From NCBI RefSeq assembly GCF_002917925.1, contig NZ_PPFE01000001.1, positions 558,001 to 622,000 of the forward strand: a stretch of DNA of 64,000 nt, read 5' to 3'. Below are positions 37,335-45,508 of the stretch, one piece after another. The stretch comes from Roseovarius confluentis. Its GTDB lineage: Bacteria > Pseudomonadota > Alphaproteobacteria > Rhodobacterales > Rhodobacteraceae. The stretch's first letter is position 1; each line of letters starts with the position of its first letter. Both the position numbers and the translations under genes were made by a program. The notes beneath the pieces are model-generated. The model saw only the letters and a list, made by a program, of their open reading frames with translations. It made no database searches and was not told the DNA's origin.

Positions 37335-37781
37335 TTGCCTTCCGCCCCCCTCTTCGCGGCGATCCTGATCGCCGTCTGCGGCTCCTTCATCGCGATGCAG
37401 GCGCCCATCAACGCGGCGCTCAGCAAAAGCATCGACAGCACGCTGGCGGCGGCGACCATCTCCTTCGGCGTGGGCTTTTTCATCCTGCTCGTGATCACGC
37501 TCCTCTCCGGCGAAGGTCCCGGTCTGGCCCGCATCCCCTCGGTGCCGAAAGTCCTGCTGATCGGCGGTGCGCTCGGCGCCGTCTACGTTTGGGCGGCGCT
37601 TTGGGCCGTGCCCCTTCTGGGCGTGCTGACAACCACGACGGCCCTGATCCTCGGCCAGATGGTCGCAGCCCTGCTGCTGGACTATTTCGGCGCCTTCGGC
37701 CTCGCCCCGCGCGACGTGTCGCTGCAACGCGTGGTCGCGGCCCTTCTGGTCGCCGCCGGTGCGATCCTGTCGCGGTATTGA
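37335..37781 (+). CDS. DMT-superfamily YdcZ-type (DUF606) membrane protein
   Basis: A 148-residue protein with five hydrophobic helices, starting at TTG 37335, seven bases after the cvpA stop. The segments QAPINAALSKSI and TTTALILGQMVAALLLDYFGAFG are typical of the YdcZ family. Transported substrate unknown. The upstream frame in which it sits has no better start. It splits the usual cvpA-purF neighbourhood. Confidence 0.8.
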   Translation: MPSAPLFAAILIAVCGSFIAMQAPINAALSKSIDSTLAAATISFGVGFFILLVITLLSGEGPGLARIPSVPKVLLIGGALGAVYVWAALWAVPLLGVLTTTTALILGQMVAALLLDYFGAFGLAPRDVSLQRVVAALLVAAGAILSRY

Positions 37782-37921
37782 CGCCCCCCAATCCCGTGCG
37801 GCGCCCTTTCATCGTTCTTCAAATACTCAAAATTGCCCGGCCGGGATCAGGCCATCGCCCCGAAAAACCGTCGCCCAATCAACACGTCACGTCACGACAT
37901 CAGATTTTACATGATAGTTTC

Positions 37922-37950
37922 GTGACATATCCCCCGCGAGCCACTATCTA
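37922..37950 (+). promoter_or_regulatory. Candidate purF promoter overlapped by an inverted repeat
   Basis: GTGACA (37922-37927, five of six), 17-base spacer, TATCTA (37945-37950). The predicted leader is about 28 bases and holds GGAG. The -35 overlaps the right arm of the inverted repeat GTCACGA (37891-37897) / TCGTGAC (37920-37926), a possible operator. Confidence 0.5.
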
Positions 37951-37984
37951 GAGGCTCAAGCGTCCACGGATTCGGAGCTGCCCC

Positions 37985-39478
37985 TTGTCCGACAAGCAAA
38001 TGCCCCCTGCCCATCCTTTCGACTTCGACGCGGTGCGCGACACCGGCGACGAGGACAAACTGCGCGAGGAGTGCGGCGTCTTCGGGGTGATCGGCGTCAC
38101 CGACGCCGCCAATTTCGTCGCCCTCGGCCTGCACGCCCTGCAACACCGCGGGCAAGAGGCCGGCGGCATCGTCAGCCACGATGCCGAGGAAGGCTTCAAC
38201 TCCGCCCGTCGATTCGGCTACGTGCGCGACAACTTCACCCGGCAAAGCCTGATGGAAACGTTGCCCGGCCCGCTTTCGATCGGGCACGTCCGGTATTCCA
38301 CCGCGGGCGGCAAGAACCCGGTGATCCGCGACGTGCAGCCTTTCTTCGGTGAATTCGCCATGGGTGGGGCCGCGATTGCCCATAACGGCAACATCACCAA
38401 CGCGAACGCGCTGCGGCGCGAACTGATCGAGCGCGGCTCGATCTTCCAGTCGAATTCCGACACCGAGTGCATCATCCACCTGATGGCCCGCTCGCTGCAA
38501 CGCAATATTCCAGAACGCATGGAAGACGCCCTGCGCCGCGTCGAGGGCGCGTTTTCCATCGTCGCCATGACCCGCACCAAGCTCATCGGCGTGCGTGACC
38601 CGCTGGGCGTCCGCCCGCTGGTCCTGGGCCAGGTCGGCGACGGCTGGGTGCTCAGCTCCGAGACCTGTGCGCTCGACATCATCGGCGCCCGTTTCGTGCG
38701 CGAAATCGAACCGGGCGAGATGGTCGTCATCAACGAGAACGGCGTCGAAAGCCACCGCCCCTTCCGCCCGCGCCGCTCGCGCTTCTGCATCTTCGAACAT
38801 GTCTATTTCTCGCGCCCCGATTCCATCATCGGTGGCCGATCGGTCTATGAAACCCGCCGCCAGATCGGCGTGGAGCTGGCCAAGGAAAGCCCGGTCGACG
38901 CCGATCTCGTCTGCCCGGTGCCCGATTCCGGCACCCCCGCCGCCATCGGCTATAGCCAGGAAAGCGGTATTCCCTACGCCATGGGCATCATCCGCAACCA
39001 GTACATGGGCCGCACCTTCATCGAGCCGACAGAGCAGATCCGCAACATGGGCGTTCGGCTCAAGCTGAACGTCAACCGCGCCCTGATCGAGGGCAAGCGC
39101 GTGATCCTCGTCGATGACAGCGTGGTGCGCGGCACCACCTCGCGCAAGATCAAGGAGATGATCCTCGACGCCGGCGCGGCCGAGGTGCATTTCCGCATCG
39201 CGTCGCCCCCTACGGCCTGGCCCTGCTTCTACGGCGTCGACACACCCAACCGCGAGAAATTGCTGGCCGCCACCATGTCCGAGGACGAGATGCGCGACCA
39301 CCTCGCCGTGGACAGCCTCAAGTTCATCTCGCTTGACGGTCTCTACCGCGCCGTGGGCGAGGCCAAGGGCCGCGACACAGGCTGTCCGCAATATTGCGAC
39401 GCCTGCTTCTCGGGCGACTACCCGGTGGAACCTTCCGACCAGATCGAAAAGGGCTTCGAACTGAAGGCGGCGGAATAA
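37985..39478 (+). CDS. purF: Amidophosphoribosyltransferase
   Basis: First committed step of purine synthesis: PRPP plus glutamine to phosphoribosylamine. After a 29-residue propeptide the catalytic Cys30 (EECGVFG) becomes the N-terminus. The PRPP loop VILVDDSVVRGTTS is intact. CIFEHVYFSRPDS, PCFYGVDTP and the C-terminal CDACFSGDYP suggest the B. subtilis-type enzyme with an iron-sulfur cluster. TTG at 37985 is chosen because GGAG lies seven bases upstream; ATG at 38000 lacks a site. Confidence 0.96.
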   Translation: MSDKQMPPAHPFDFDAVRDTGDEDKLREECGVFGVIGVTDAANFVALGLHALQHRGQEAGGIVSHDAEEGFNSARRFGYVRDNFTRQSLMETLPGPLSIGHVRYSTAGGKNPVIRDVQPFFGEFAMGGAAIAHNGNITNANALRRELIERGSIFQSNSDTECIIHLMARSLQRNIPERMEDALRRVEGAFSIVAMTRTKLIGVRDPLGVRPLVLGQVGDGWVLSSETCALDIIGARFVREIEPGEMVVINENGVESHRPFRPRRSRFCIFEHVYFSRPDSIIGGRSVYETRRQIGVELAKESPVDADLVCPVPDSGTPAAIGYSQESGIPYAMGIIRNQYMGRTFIEPTEQIRNMGVRLKLNVNRALIEGKRVILVDDSVVRGTTSRKIKEMILDAGAAEVHFRIASPPTAWPCFYGVDTPNREKLLAATMSEDEMRDHLAVDSLKFISLDGLYRAVGEAKGRDTGCPQYCDACFSGDYPVEPSDQIEKGFELKAAE

Positions 39479-39631
39479 CGAGGCCGCCTGCACCGGCTTG
39501 TAAGCGTCCCTCCGCCAGTCTGATGCTGCAACGCAGCGCCATTCCGCCGATGCTTGAAAACCTGGGTTTTCATTGCCCCGAGTCGCCCTTAGGGCCTGCG
39601 CGTTCACCCGTGCAACGCAAGCAGGCAAGAA

Positions 39632-39895
39632 ATGGCATCCGAGACCGACACACCCCGCGAAACACTCGAGACGGCGACCGACAAGAACGCGCTCCCCTCG
39701 GGGCGCCTCGCGCTGCTCGGAACCTTCATGAAACCCGATGGCGACCGGGCGCTCATCCGCACCGCCTCGGGCAAGATCGCGACCGTCACCAAGGGCACCA
39801 CGATCGGCAACGCCAAGGTGATCGCCATCGAGGAGGGCAGGCTCGTGCTCATGCGCGGCACCAACACCACGACGCTGGAAATGCCGCGCGGCTGA
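39632..39895 (+). CDS. Small conserved protein, 87 aa, function unknown
   Basis: A short soluble protein. The first 25 residues are polar; the rest (GRLALLGTFMKPDGDRALIR, TVTKGTTIGNAKVIAIEEG) looks like a small beta-barrel resembling PilP or SH3-like folds, with regular Gly turns. I do not recognise a named family. It follows purF by 153 bases and precedes a DUF1284 gene by 39 bases, whose promoter starts just after its stop codon. Confidence 0.65.
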   Translation: MASETDTPRETLETATDKNALPSGRLALLGTFMKPDGDRALIRTASGKIATVTKGTTIGNAKVIAIEEGRLVLMRGTNTTTLEMPRG

Positions 39896-39898
39896 GGC

Positions 39899-39927
39899 TT
39901 GACCGCACCCGGTCCGACAGGGCACAC
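39899..39927 (+). promoter_or_regulatory. Candidate promoter giving a leaderless DUF1284 mRNA
   Basis: TTGACC (39899-39904), 17-base spacer, GCACAC (39922-39927), seven bases, ATG at 39935. The -35 begins three bases after the upstream stop. The -10 is poor, so confidence rests on spacing. Confidence 0.3.
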
Positions 39928-39934
39928 GCCCGAC

Positions 39935-40357
39935 ATGGACGATACGCCGCTTCGCTACCGCCCGCATCATTTTCTCTGCTCGCTGGGATTCCAGGGCAAG
40001 GGCTATTCCGACGCGTTCACCGCCAACATGGCCCGCATCGTCGACGACCGCCTGCGCGCGCCCGGCGGCAATGACGTGGCGATCGAGGTCGTCGGCGCCA
40101 CCGACGACATCTGCGCGCCCTGCCCCAAGCGGCGCGGCACGCTCTGCACCTCGCAAGCCAAGATCGCCACGCTCGACACCCGCCACGCCGGCGCGCTCCG
40201 CCTTTCCGTCGGCACTTGCCTCACGTGGGGCGAAGCCAAGCAGCGTATCAAGGCAAACGTCCTGCCCGGCGCCCTGACGCAGCTCTGCGCAGGCTGCCAA
40301 TGGCTCGACCTCGGGCTGTGCGAAGCCGCTCTGAAAAAGCTTCACGAAAGCGCCTGA
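39935..40357 (+). CDS. DUF1284 family protein
   Basis: A 140-residue cysteine-rich protein. RYRPHHFLCSLGFQGKGYSD at the start is the DUF1284 signature. Cys residues lie in ICAPCPKRRGTLC, TCLTWGEA and LCAGCQWLDLGLC, eight or more in all, suggesting a metal or iron-sulfur site. The biochemical role of the family is not known. I use ATG 39935 because the upstream frame only reads the promoter. Confidence 0.88.
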   Translation: MDDTPLRYRPHHFLCSLGFQGKGYSDAFTANMARIVDDRLRAPGGNDVAIEVVGATDDICAPCPKRRGTLCTSQAKIATLDTRHAGALRLSVGTCLTWGEAKQRIKANVLPGALTQLCAGCQWLDLGLCEAALKKLHESA

Positions 40358-40381
40358 GCCGTTTTCTACTCAGGAAACACC

Positions 40382-40422
40382 CCGGAAAATACGCATTTTC
40401 CGGCACAGAATTTGCGCAAATT
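40382..40422 (+). terminator. Tandem AT-rich hairpins after the DUF1284 gene
   Basis: CCGGAAAAT (40382-40390) pairs with ATTTTCCGG (40395-40403), then AATTTGCGCAAATT (40409-40422) is a perfect palindrome. This two-hairpin layout resembles the one at 48353-48399. Confidence 0.6.
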
Positions 40423-40441
40423 TTGCCCCGCCCAAACGCAA

Positions 40442-40468
40442 AGCGCCGCCCCGATCCGGGACGGCGCT
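40442..40468 (-). terminator. Hairpin terminator of bioY
   Basis: AGCGCCGTCCC and GGGGCGGCGCT on the minus strand form an 11-bp stem with one weak pair, followed by TTTGCGTTT. It lies about 25 bases past the bioY stop and may also help stop rightward transcription. Confidence 0.65.
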
Positions 40469-40491
40469 AGAAAACTCTTGTCCGTCGGATC

Positions 40492-41061
40492 TTAGCCCTT
40501 GCGCGCCTGCAACGCCTTCCAGCCGCCCCAGACGACCATCGCCGCGATCACGGCCTTGACCGCGTCACCCAGCAAGAACGGCGCCATCCAGCCGGCCCAA
40601 AGGTCGGGCATCGTCGTGCCCATCACCATTGCCGGCCATGCCAGCCCGGGCACATACAGAAGCGCCGAGATCGCCATGGCGATCACCGCAGTCGACACGA
40701 CACCCCGCGCCAGACCCTTTTCCACGGCCAGACCGGCCAGGAACGCCATCGCTGCAAAGCCAAAAAGGAAACCAGCCGTCGGCCCCATCAGCGCCGCAAC
40801 CGAGGCACCGTTGGCAAAGACCGGCAGGCCCATCGCGCCATAACCCAGGTAGGTGACCAGCGTCGCCAGCCCCAGCTGCGAGCCGAAGGTCAGCCCGACG
40901 ATCAGGATCGCCAGCGTCTGCAATGTCATCGGTACCGGGAAGAACGGGATGCTCACCTGCGCGGCCATCGCGATGAACAGCGATCCGCCGATCACCAGCC
41001 CCAGTTTTTTCGTCAGACCTTCGTGGCCGATCACGGCCTTGCTCAAAACGGTATCCGCCAT
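40492..41061 (-). CDS. bioY: Biotin transporter BioY
   Basis: The 189-residue S component of an ECF-type biotin importer, with six hydrophobic helices. The conserved VSIPFFPVPMTLQTLAILIVGL-type region (here PVPMTLQTLAIL) and GPTAGFLFGF are diagnostic. No bioM/bioN partners are adjacent; many alphaproteobacterial BioY proteins act alone or use shared energising units. birA lies 20 kb away. No BioR-box palindrome was seen upstream. Confidence 0.95.
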   Translation of the reverse strand: MADTVLSKAVIGHEGLTKKLGLVIGGSLFIAMAAQVSIPFFPVPMTLQTLAILIVGLTFGSQLGLATLVTYLGYGAMGLPVFANGASVAALMGPTAGFLFGFAAMAFLAGLAVEKGLARGVVSTAVIAMAISALLYVPGLAWPAMVMGTTMPDLWAGWMAPFLLGDAVKAVIAAMVVWGGWKALQARKG

Positions 41062-41126
41062 GGCGCTGTCCTTTCCTGTCTCGTTTCACCCGCCTTTCTT
41101 GGCGCCGCGGCACCAAGTGTCAAGAC

Positions 41127-41155
41127 ATTATAACGCCCGGCTCTCCCTATGACAC
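41127..41155 (-). promoter_or_regulatory. Candidate bioY promoter with perfect -10
   Basis: Minus strand: GTGTCA (41155-41150, four of six), 17-base spacer, TATAAT (41132-41127, six of six). The leader would be about 59 bases. Confidence 0.6.
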
Positions 41156-41225
41156 ATCGACGAAAGGCTGGGCGCGCGCCCGCGGCACCATCCCCGACGC
41201 CAGGCGTCGGCCCGACGCTTTACAC

Positions 41226-41254
41226 TTGATATTGCCCGGCCGGGATGAGATTTG
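41226..41254 (+). promoter_or_regulatory. Candidate promoter giving a leaderless SDR mRNA
   Basis: TTGATA (41226-41231, five of six), 17-base spacer, GATTTG (41249-41254), seven bases, ATG at 41262. The spacer contains ATTGCCCGGCCGGGAT, also found at 37832-37847. A GGCAGGG also lies before the ATG, so a normal leader from another start is possible. Confidence 0.35.
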
Positions 41255-41261
41255 GCAGGGC

Positions 41262-41915
41262 ATGGAAAACGCACCCTCTCGCAAACTGGCCCTGGTGACC
41301 GGCGCCTCCCGCGGCCTCGGCGCGGCCCTCGCCCAGGCGCTTGCCCCGACCCACCACATCGTCGCCGTGGCCCGCACCACCGGCGCGCTGGAAGAGCTCG
41401 ACGACCGCATAAAGGCGCAGGGCGGCGACGCGACGCTTGCGCCCATGGACATCAACACCGAGGCCGCCATGGCCCAGCTCTGCCGGTCGATCTACGACCG
41501 CTGGGGCGCGCTCGACCTCTGGGTGCACACGGCCGTTCACGCCGCCCCGATGACGCCCACGCACCAGATCGACGCCAAGGACTGGCGCAATTCGCTCAAC
41601 ACCAATGTCGACGCTGTCGCCCGCCTGATCGGCTTTGTCAGCCCGCTTCTGGGCGAGACCGGCCGCGCCGTCTTCTTCGACGACCCCCGTGCCGGACAGA
41701 AATTCTTCGGCACCTATGGCGCCACCAAGGCCGCCCAGATCGCGCTGGCCCGCAGTTGGCAGGCCGAGACCGTCAAACTCGGGCCGAAGGTGCAGGTGCT
41801 CGACCCCGGCCCCATCGCCACCGCGACCCGTGCCCGGTTCTTCCCCGGCGAGGACCGCGACGCCCTGCCCACCGCCCCCGACGTGGCCGCGCGGCTACTG
41901 CCCGAGATCCTGTAG
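41262..41915 (+). CDS. SDR-family oxidoreductase, 217 aa
   Basis: A short-chain dehydrogenase. The cofactor motif is TGASRGLGAA (about residues 14-23), and the catalytic Tyr-Lys pair is in FGTYGATKAAQ. The length is slightly below the usual 240-260. No neighbour suggests a substrate; bioY is divergent. The ATG at 41262 is preferred over 41226 because the family N-terminus starts with KLALVTGAS. Confidence 0.88.
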   Translation: MENAPSRKLALVTGASRGLGAALAQALAPTHHIVAVARTTGALEELDDRIKAQGGDATLAPMDINTEAAMAQLCRSIYDRWGALDLWVHTAVHAAPMTPTHQIDAKDWRNSLNTNVDAVARLIGFVSPLLGETGRAVFFDDPRAGQKFFGTYGATKAAQIALARSWQAETVKLGPKVQVLDPGPIATATRARFFPGEDRDALPTAPDVAARLLPEIL

Positions 41916-42165
41916 CACCCGACAGGCTTGGTCGCGCCCATCCGGCAAGTGCCGGCACACGGGCCTGTCTCCTTGGAAAACCGGTGCGCAAACACGCCAG
42001 ATAGCCCTGTTGCACGGGCGGCAGACCCATTGCGCCCCAAACAGATACCTCATAAAAACCACGACTTGCCTGTTTCTTGCGGAAATTACTGCGTTTCCCT
42101 GAAACTTTCCGCCAGCCCGTTCCGTCTGTTCGTTCGCGGGGGCGCAGAAAGACAGGAAACCACGG

Positions 42166-42291
42166 ATGCGCATTCTTATCAGTGTTCTGACAAAACGCAG
42201 CCGACAGGCTGAAGCACCGGCCGAAGAAGCATCGTCGCGGATCACACGCGACGAGATCGCCAGCCTTTTCGCCGCAGAGCTCAGCTACTGA
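42166..42291 (+). CDS. Possible small protein, 41 aa
   Basis: ATG at 42166 opens a 42-codon frame ending TGA at 42289-42291, with AGGAAA six bases upstream of the start. The peptide begins MRILISVLTKRSRQ and continues with an Ala/Glu-rich hydrophilic region and a short amphipathic end (DEIASLFAAELSY). It is too short to classify. The ribosome site, an isolated position in a 725-bp gap and gene-like codon use make it plausible; conservation would decide. Confidence 0.45.
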   Translation: MRILISVLTKRSRQAEAPAEEASSRITRDEIASLFAAELSY

Positions 42292-42640
42292 GGTCAGCGG
42301 CCTGCCTCTCACAGTCCTGACGCGGCGAAGGCATAGACACAACATTCGATCCGATTAAGCCTTGGAACACGCGCGTCAGGATGCGTGGCGTCCCGGTAAT
42401 TGCAGGCTTTTTCCGGTCGAATGTATTTACAGTTGCATCCGCCCCGCCCCGGCTTTTTCTTGCCAAAAATACTCCCTCCAACACCCGCCACCTGATGCCA
42501 CGCCCGGACGTTCTGTTGCCCTCCGGACGCGGCCCCGTACAGCCCATATCCCGCACAGCCTGCAGCGCTTGCTCCCTGACCACAGCCCCGCTACACAAGG
42601 CGAAACGCCGCCAATCCGACACACCGGCAGGAGCAGCCCC
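42292..42640. other. Non-coding stretch upstream of surE
   Basis: No gene is supported. It holds one AAATACTCC intergenic motif at 42459-42480 after a T-rich patch, and the AGGAG ribosome site of surE at 42629-42633. No clear promoter with 17-base spacing was found. Confidence 0.5.
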
Positions 42641-43423
42641 TTGCGCATTCTCATCACCAATGACGACGGTATCTCGGCCCCCGGCCTCGCCGTTCTGGAA
42701 GAGATCGCGACCGACCTTGCCGGCCCCTCGGGCGAGGTCTGGACCGTGGCACCGGCGTTCGAGCAATCGGGCGTCGGGCACTGCATTTCCTACACCACCC
42801 CGATGATGGTCAGCCAGATGGACGAGCGCCGCTTTGCCGCACAAGGCTCGCCCGCCGACTGCGTGCTGGCCGCCGTGCATGACGTGATGAAGGACGCGCC
42901 CCCCGACCTGATCCTGTCGGGCGTGAACCGCGGCAACAACGCGGCCGAGAACGCGGTCTATTCCGGCACCGTCGGCGCCGCCATGGAGGCGGCGCTGCAA
43001 GGCTTTCCCGCCGTCGCCCTCAGCCAGTATTACGGCCCCCGCAACCGCGATCTCGACGACAAGTTCGAATCAAGCCGCCAGCATGGCCTTGCCACCCTGC
43101 GCACCCTTCTGGACAAGGGCGTCTGGACGCAGGACGATTACGGCATCTTCTACAACGTGAACTTCCCGCCCATCCCCGGCGCCGAGGTGCAGGGCGTCCG
43201 CGCCTGCCGCCAGGGCTTTCGCCGCGACATGGGCTTCGGCGTGCAGCCTACCACCTCGCCGTCCGGGCGCCGTTTCCTGTGGGTCACCGGCGCACCGCAG
43301 GGCGAGCCCACCGCCGACGGCACCGATGCCGACTGGAACCTCAAGGGCTACATCTCGGTCACGCCCATGCGCGCCGACCTCACCGCCCATGACGCCCTCG
43401 ACGCGCTCAAGGCGATCGAATGA
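42641..43423 (+). CDS. surE: 5'/3'-nucleotidase SurE
   Basis: Metal-dependent nucleotidase linked to stationary-phase survival. The N-terminal [13 protein letters not shown] has the metal-binding Asp pair, and [19 protein letters not shown] carries the Asn and Ser ligands. The start is TTG at 42641, seven bases after AGGAG; length is 260. It overlaps pcm by 4 bases, and nlpD follows, a classic operon for repair of damaged proteins and nucleotides together with envelope control. Confidence 0.95.
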   Translation: MRILITNDDGISAPGLAVLEEIATDLAGPSGEVWTVAPAFEQSGVGHCISYTTPMMVSQMDERRFAAQGSPADCVLAAVHDVMKDAPPDLILSGVNRGNNAAENAVYSGTVGAAMEAALQGFPAVALSQYYGPRNRDLDDKFESSRQHGLATLRTLLDKGVWTQDDYGIFYNVNFPPIPGAEVQGVRACRQGFRRDMGFGVQPTTSPSGRRFLWVTGAPQGEPTADGTDADWNLKGYISVTPMRADLTAHDALDALKAIE

Positions 43424-44082
43424 CGCTGATGACCGAGGATGCCGACGATATCGCCGAACGCAAGATGCAGTTTCTCTTCGCGCTGCGCTCGCGCGGGGTG
43501 ACCGACAAGCGCGTCCTGTTGGCGATGGAAAAGATCGACCGCGGCGCCTTCGTGCGCGGCCATTTCGCCACCCGCGCGTACGAGGACATGCCGCTGCCCA
43601 TCGCCTGCGGCCAGACCATATCGCAGCCCTCCGTCGTCGGCCTGATGACGCAGGCGCTCAAGGTCACGCCCCGCGACAAGGTGCTGGAGGTCGGCACCGG
43701 CTCCGGCTACCAGGCCGCGATCCTCAGCCAGATTGCCCGCCGCGTCTATACCATCGACCGGCACAAGGCGCTGGTGGCCGACGCCAGCACCATATTCCAG
43801 GCGCTGGACCTGACCAACATCACCGCCCTGACCGCCGATGGCAGCTTCGGCCTGCCCGAACAGGCCCCCTTCGACCGCATCCTGGTGACGGCCGCGGCCG
43901 AGGATCCGCCCGGGCCGCTCTTGGCGCAGTTGAAAATCGGGGGTATCATGGTGGTACCCGTGGGGCAGTCCGACGCGGTACAAAGCCTGATCCGGGTCAC
44001 AAGATCCGAGACGGGCTTCGATTACGACGAACTGCGCCCGGTGCGTTTCGTGCCCCTGCTCGAAGGGTTGGGCCGGGACTGA
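43420..44082 (+). CDS. pcm: Protein-L-isoaspartate O-methyltransferase
   Basis: Repairs isoaspartyl damage in proteins with AdoMet. The 220-residue protein has the PCMT N-terminal block, the [15 protein letters not shown] substrate motif (about 58-72) and the AdoMet motif [13 protein letters not shown] (about 88-100), followed by GPFDRI-type and GGIMVVPVG motifs. It starts inside the surE stop codon region. Confidence 0.95.
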   Translation: MTLMTEDADDIAERKMQFLFALRSRGVTDKRVLLAMEKIDRGAFVRGHFATRAYEDMPLPIACGQTISQPSVVGLMTQALKVTPRDKVLEVGTGSGYQAAILSQIARRVYTIDRHKALVADASTIFQALDLTNITALTADGSFGLPEQAPFDRILVTAAAEDPPGPLLAQLKIGGIMVVPVGQSDAVQSLIRVTRSETGFDYDELRPVRFVPLLEGLGRD

Positions 44083-44173
44083 CAGGACAGGACAGAACCA
44101 CAAGGCCGGGACCGCCCCGGTCACCGCTTTGATCCCCGGGCAACAAGGGGACCGAGATGAGGACAAGATCGAG

Positions 44174-45334
44174 ATGAGCCACTTCAAGACCCCCATGCGA
44201 CCCCTCGTTTGCGCCGTGGCGCTGCTGGCCGTGGCCGGATGCGACAATTTCGACATCGACATGCGCGACGGCGGCCCGGGCACCGCCGAGGCCGCGCGCA
44301 ACGCCAGCGCAAACCGGCCAAACCCCGACAGTCGCGGCATCATCTCCTACCCGAATTACCAGGTGGCCGTGGCCCGCCGTGGCGACACGCTGCAAAGCCT
44401 CGCGCGCCGCATCGGCGTCGACGTGGGCGAGTTGTCCCGCTACAACGGCATTCAACCGGGCGACACCCTGCGCGACGGCGAAATCATCGCCCTGCCCGGC
44501 CGCGTTGCCGAACCCGCCGGTGGCCCGCTCACGCCGCGCCCCGGCGTCGACATTGCCTCGGTGGCCGGGAACGCGATCGAGAATGCCAGCTCGGGCCGCA
44601 CCAGTTCCAACCGCACCCTCGACCGTGGCCAGTCCGGCGTCGAGCCCGTCCGCCACCAGGTCCAGCGCGGCGAGACCGCCTTCACCATCGCGCGGCTCTA
44701 CGACGTTTCCGTGCGCAGCCTGGCCGACTGGAACGGCCTCGGCACCGATTTCGCCGTCCGCGAAGGTCAGTACCTGCTGATCCCCGTCGCCGTGCCCGAC
44801 GCCAAGCCCGCGCAGGTCCAGACCACGGCTCTGGAAACCACCTCTCCCGGCCAGGGCAGCCCCACCCCCACGCCGCCCTCGGCGGCCCAGCCCTTGCCCG
44901 AGGAAAAGACCGTTGCCGCCGCCAAGCCCGTGGAAAGCACCGCCGCCCCCGACCTAGGCGGCAACACCGCCAGCGCCAGCAGCAATGCCCGCATGAGCTA
45001 TCCGGTGAAGGGCGACATCATCCGCGAGTATTCCAAGGGCAAGAATGACGGCATCGACATCGCGGCACCGGCCGGCACGCCCGTCCGCGCCGCCCGGTCC
45101 GGCACCGTGGCGGCCATCACCAAGGACACCAACGGCGTGCCGATCATCGTGGTCAAGCACGACCAGAACCTGCTGACGGTCTATTCCAACGTCGACAAGG
45201 TAAGGGTATCCAAGGGGGACAGCATCTCCCGTGGCGGCCAGCTGGCTTCAATCCGCACCGACGGCTCCGCAGCCCTCCATTTCGAGGTGCGCGAAGGCTT
45301 CGAAAGCGTCGATCCGCTGCCCTACCTGCAATAG
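44174..45334 (+). CDS. nlpD: NlpD-like lipoprotein with two LysM and a degenerate LytM domain
   Basis: A 386-residue outer-membrane lipoprotein. The lipobox is LLAVAGC (Cys about residue 22). Two LysM domains follow (about 55-105 and 155-200; YQVAVARRGDTLQSLARR and HQVQRGETAFTIARLYD). The C-terminal LytM domain has lost zinc ligands: KNDGIDIAAP has Asn where HxxxD needs His, and VYSNVD replaces Y-x-H; only LHFEVR keeps its His. It should bind murein and activate amidases, not cut. ATG 44174 is chosen because the signal peptide starts there. Confidence 0.93.
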   Translation: MSHFKTPMRPLVCAVALLAVAGCDNFDIDMRDGGPGTAEAARNASANRPNPDSRGIISYPNYQVAVARRGDTLQSLARRIGVDVGELSRYNGIQPGDTLRDGEIIALPGRVAEPAGGPLTPRPGVDIASVAGNAIENASSGRTSSNRTLDRGQSGVEPVRHQVQRGETAFTIARLYDVSVRSLADWNGLGTDFAVREGQYLLIPVAVPDAKPAQVQTTALETTSPGQGSPTPTPPSAAQPLPEEKTVAAAKPVESTAAPDLGGNTASASSNARMSYPVKGDIIREYSKGKNDGIDIAAPAGTPVRAARSGTVAAITKDTNGVPIIVVKHDQNLLTVYSNVDKVRVSKGDSISRGGQLASIRTDGSAALHFEVREGFESVDPLPYLQ

Positions 45335-45365
45335 GCGCATTACGCCCGGTCGCGCCTCGGATAGA

Positions 45366-45427
45366 GCAATAATTTCCGAGATATTATTGCGCCACTCGCA
45401 ACAACAGGACCCCACCGTAGGGTGGGG
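45366..45427. terminator. Two hairpins between convergent nlpD and DUF815 genes
   Basis: GCAATAAT (45366-45373) pairs with ATTATTGC (45383-45390); then CCCCACC (45410-45416) pairs with GGTGGGG (45421-45427). The second belongs to the CGTAGGGTG family. They probably stop transcription from both sides. Confidence 0.55.
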
Positions 45428-45508
45428 TTCCACCCCCCACCGCGAAACAGATCAAAACAGGCACAGCTTCCGGCCCGTTTCACAGTTCCAAAAATACTCA
45501 GGAAAACC

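Noticed and set aside
37907..40345. An 812-codon - strand frame across purF and DUF1284
   Set aside because: Antisense shadow of purF, with no recognisable domain.
41127..41133. BioR operator for bioY (TTATMKATAA)
   Set aside because: Only TTATAA is present; the palindrome is incomplete and the bases fit a TATAAT -10 better.
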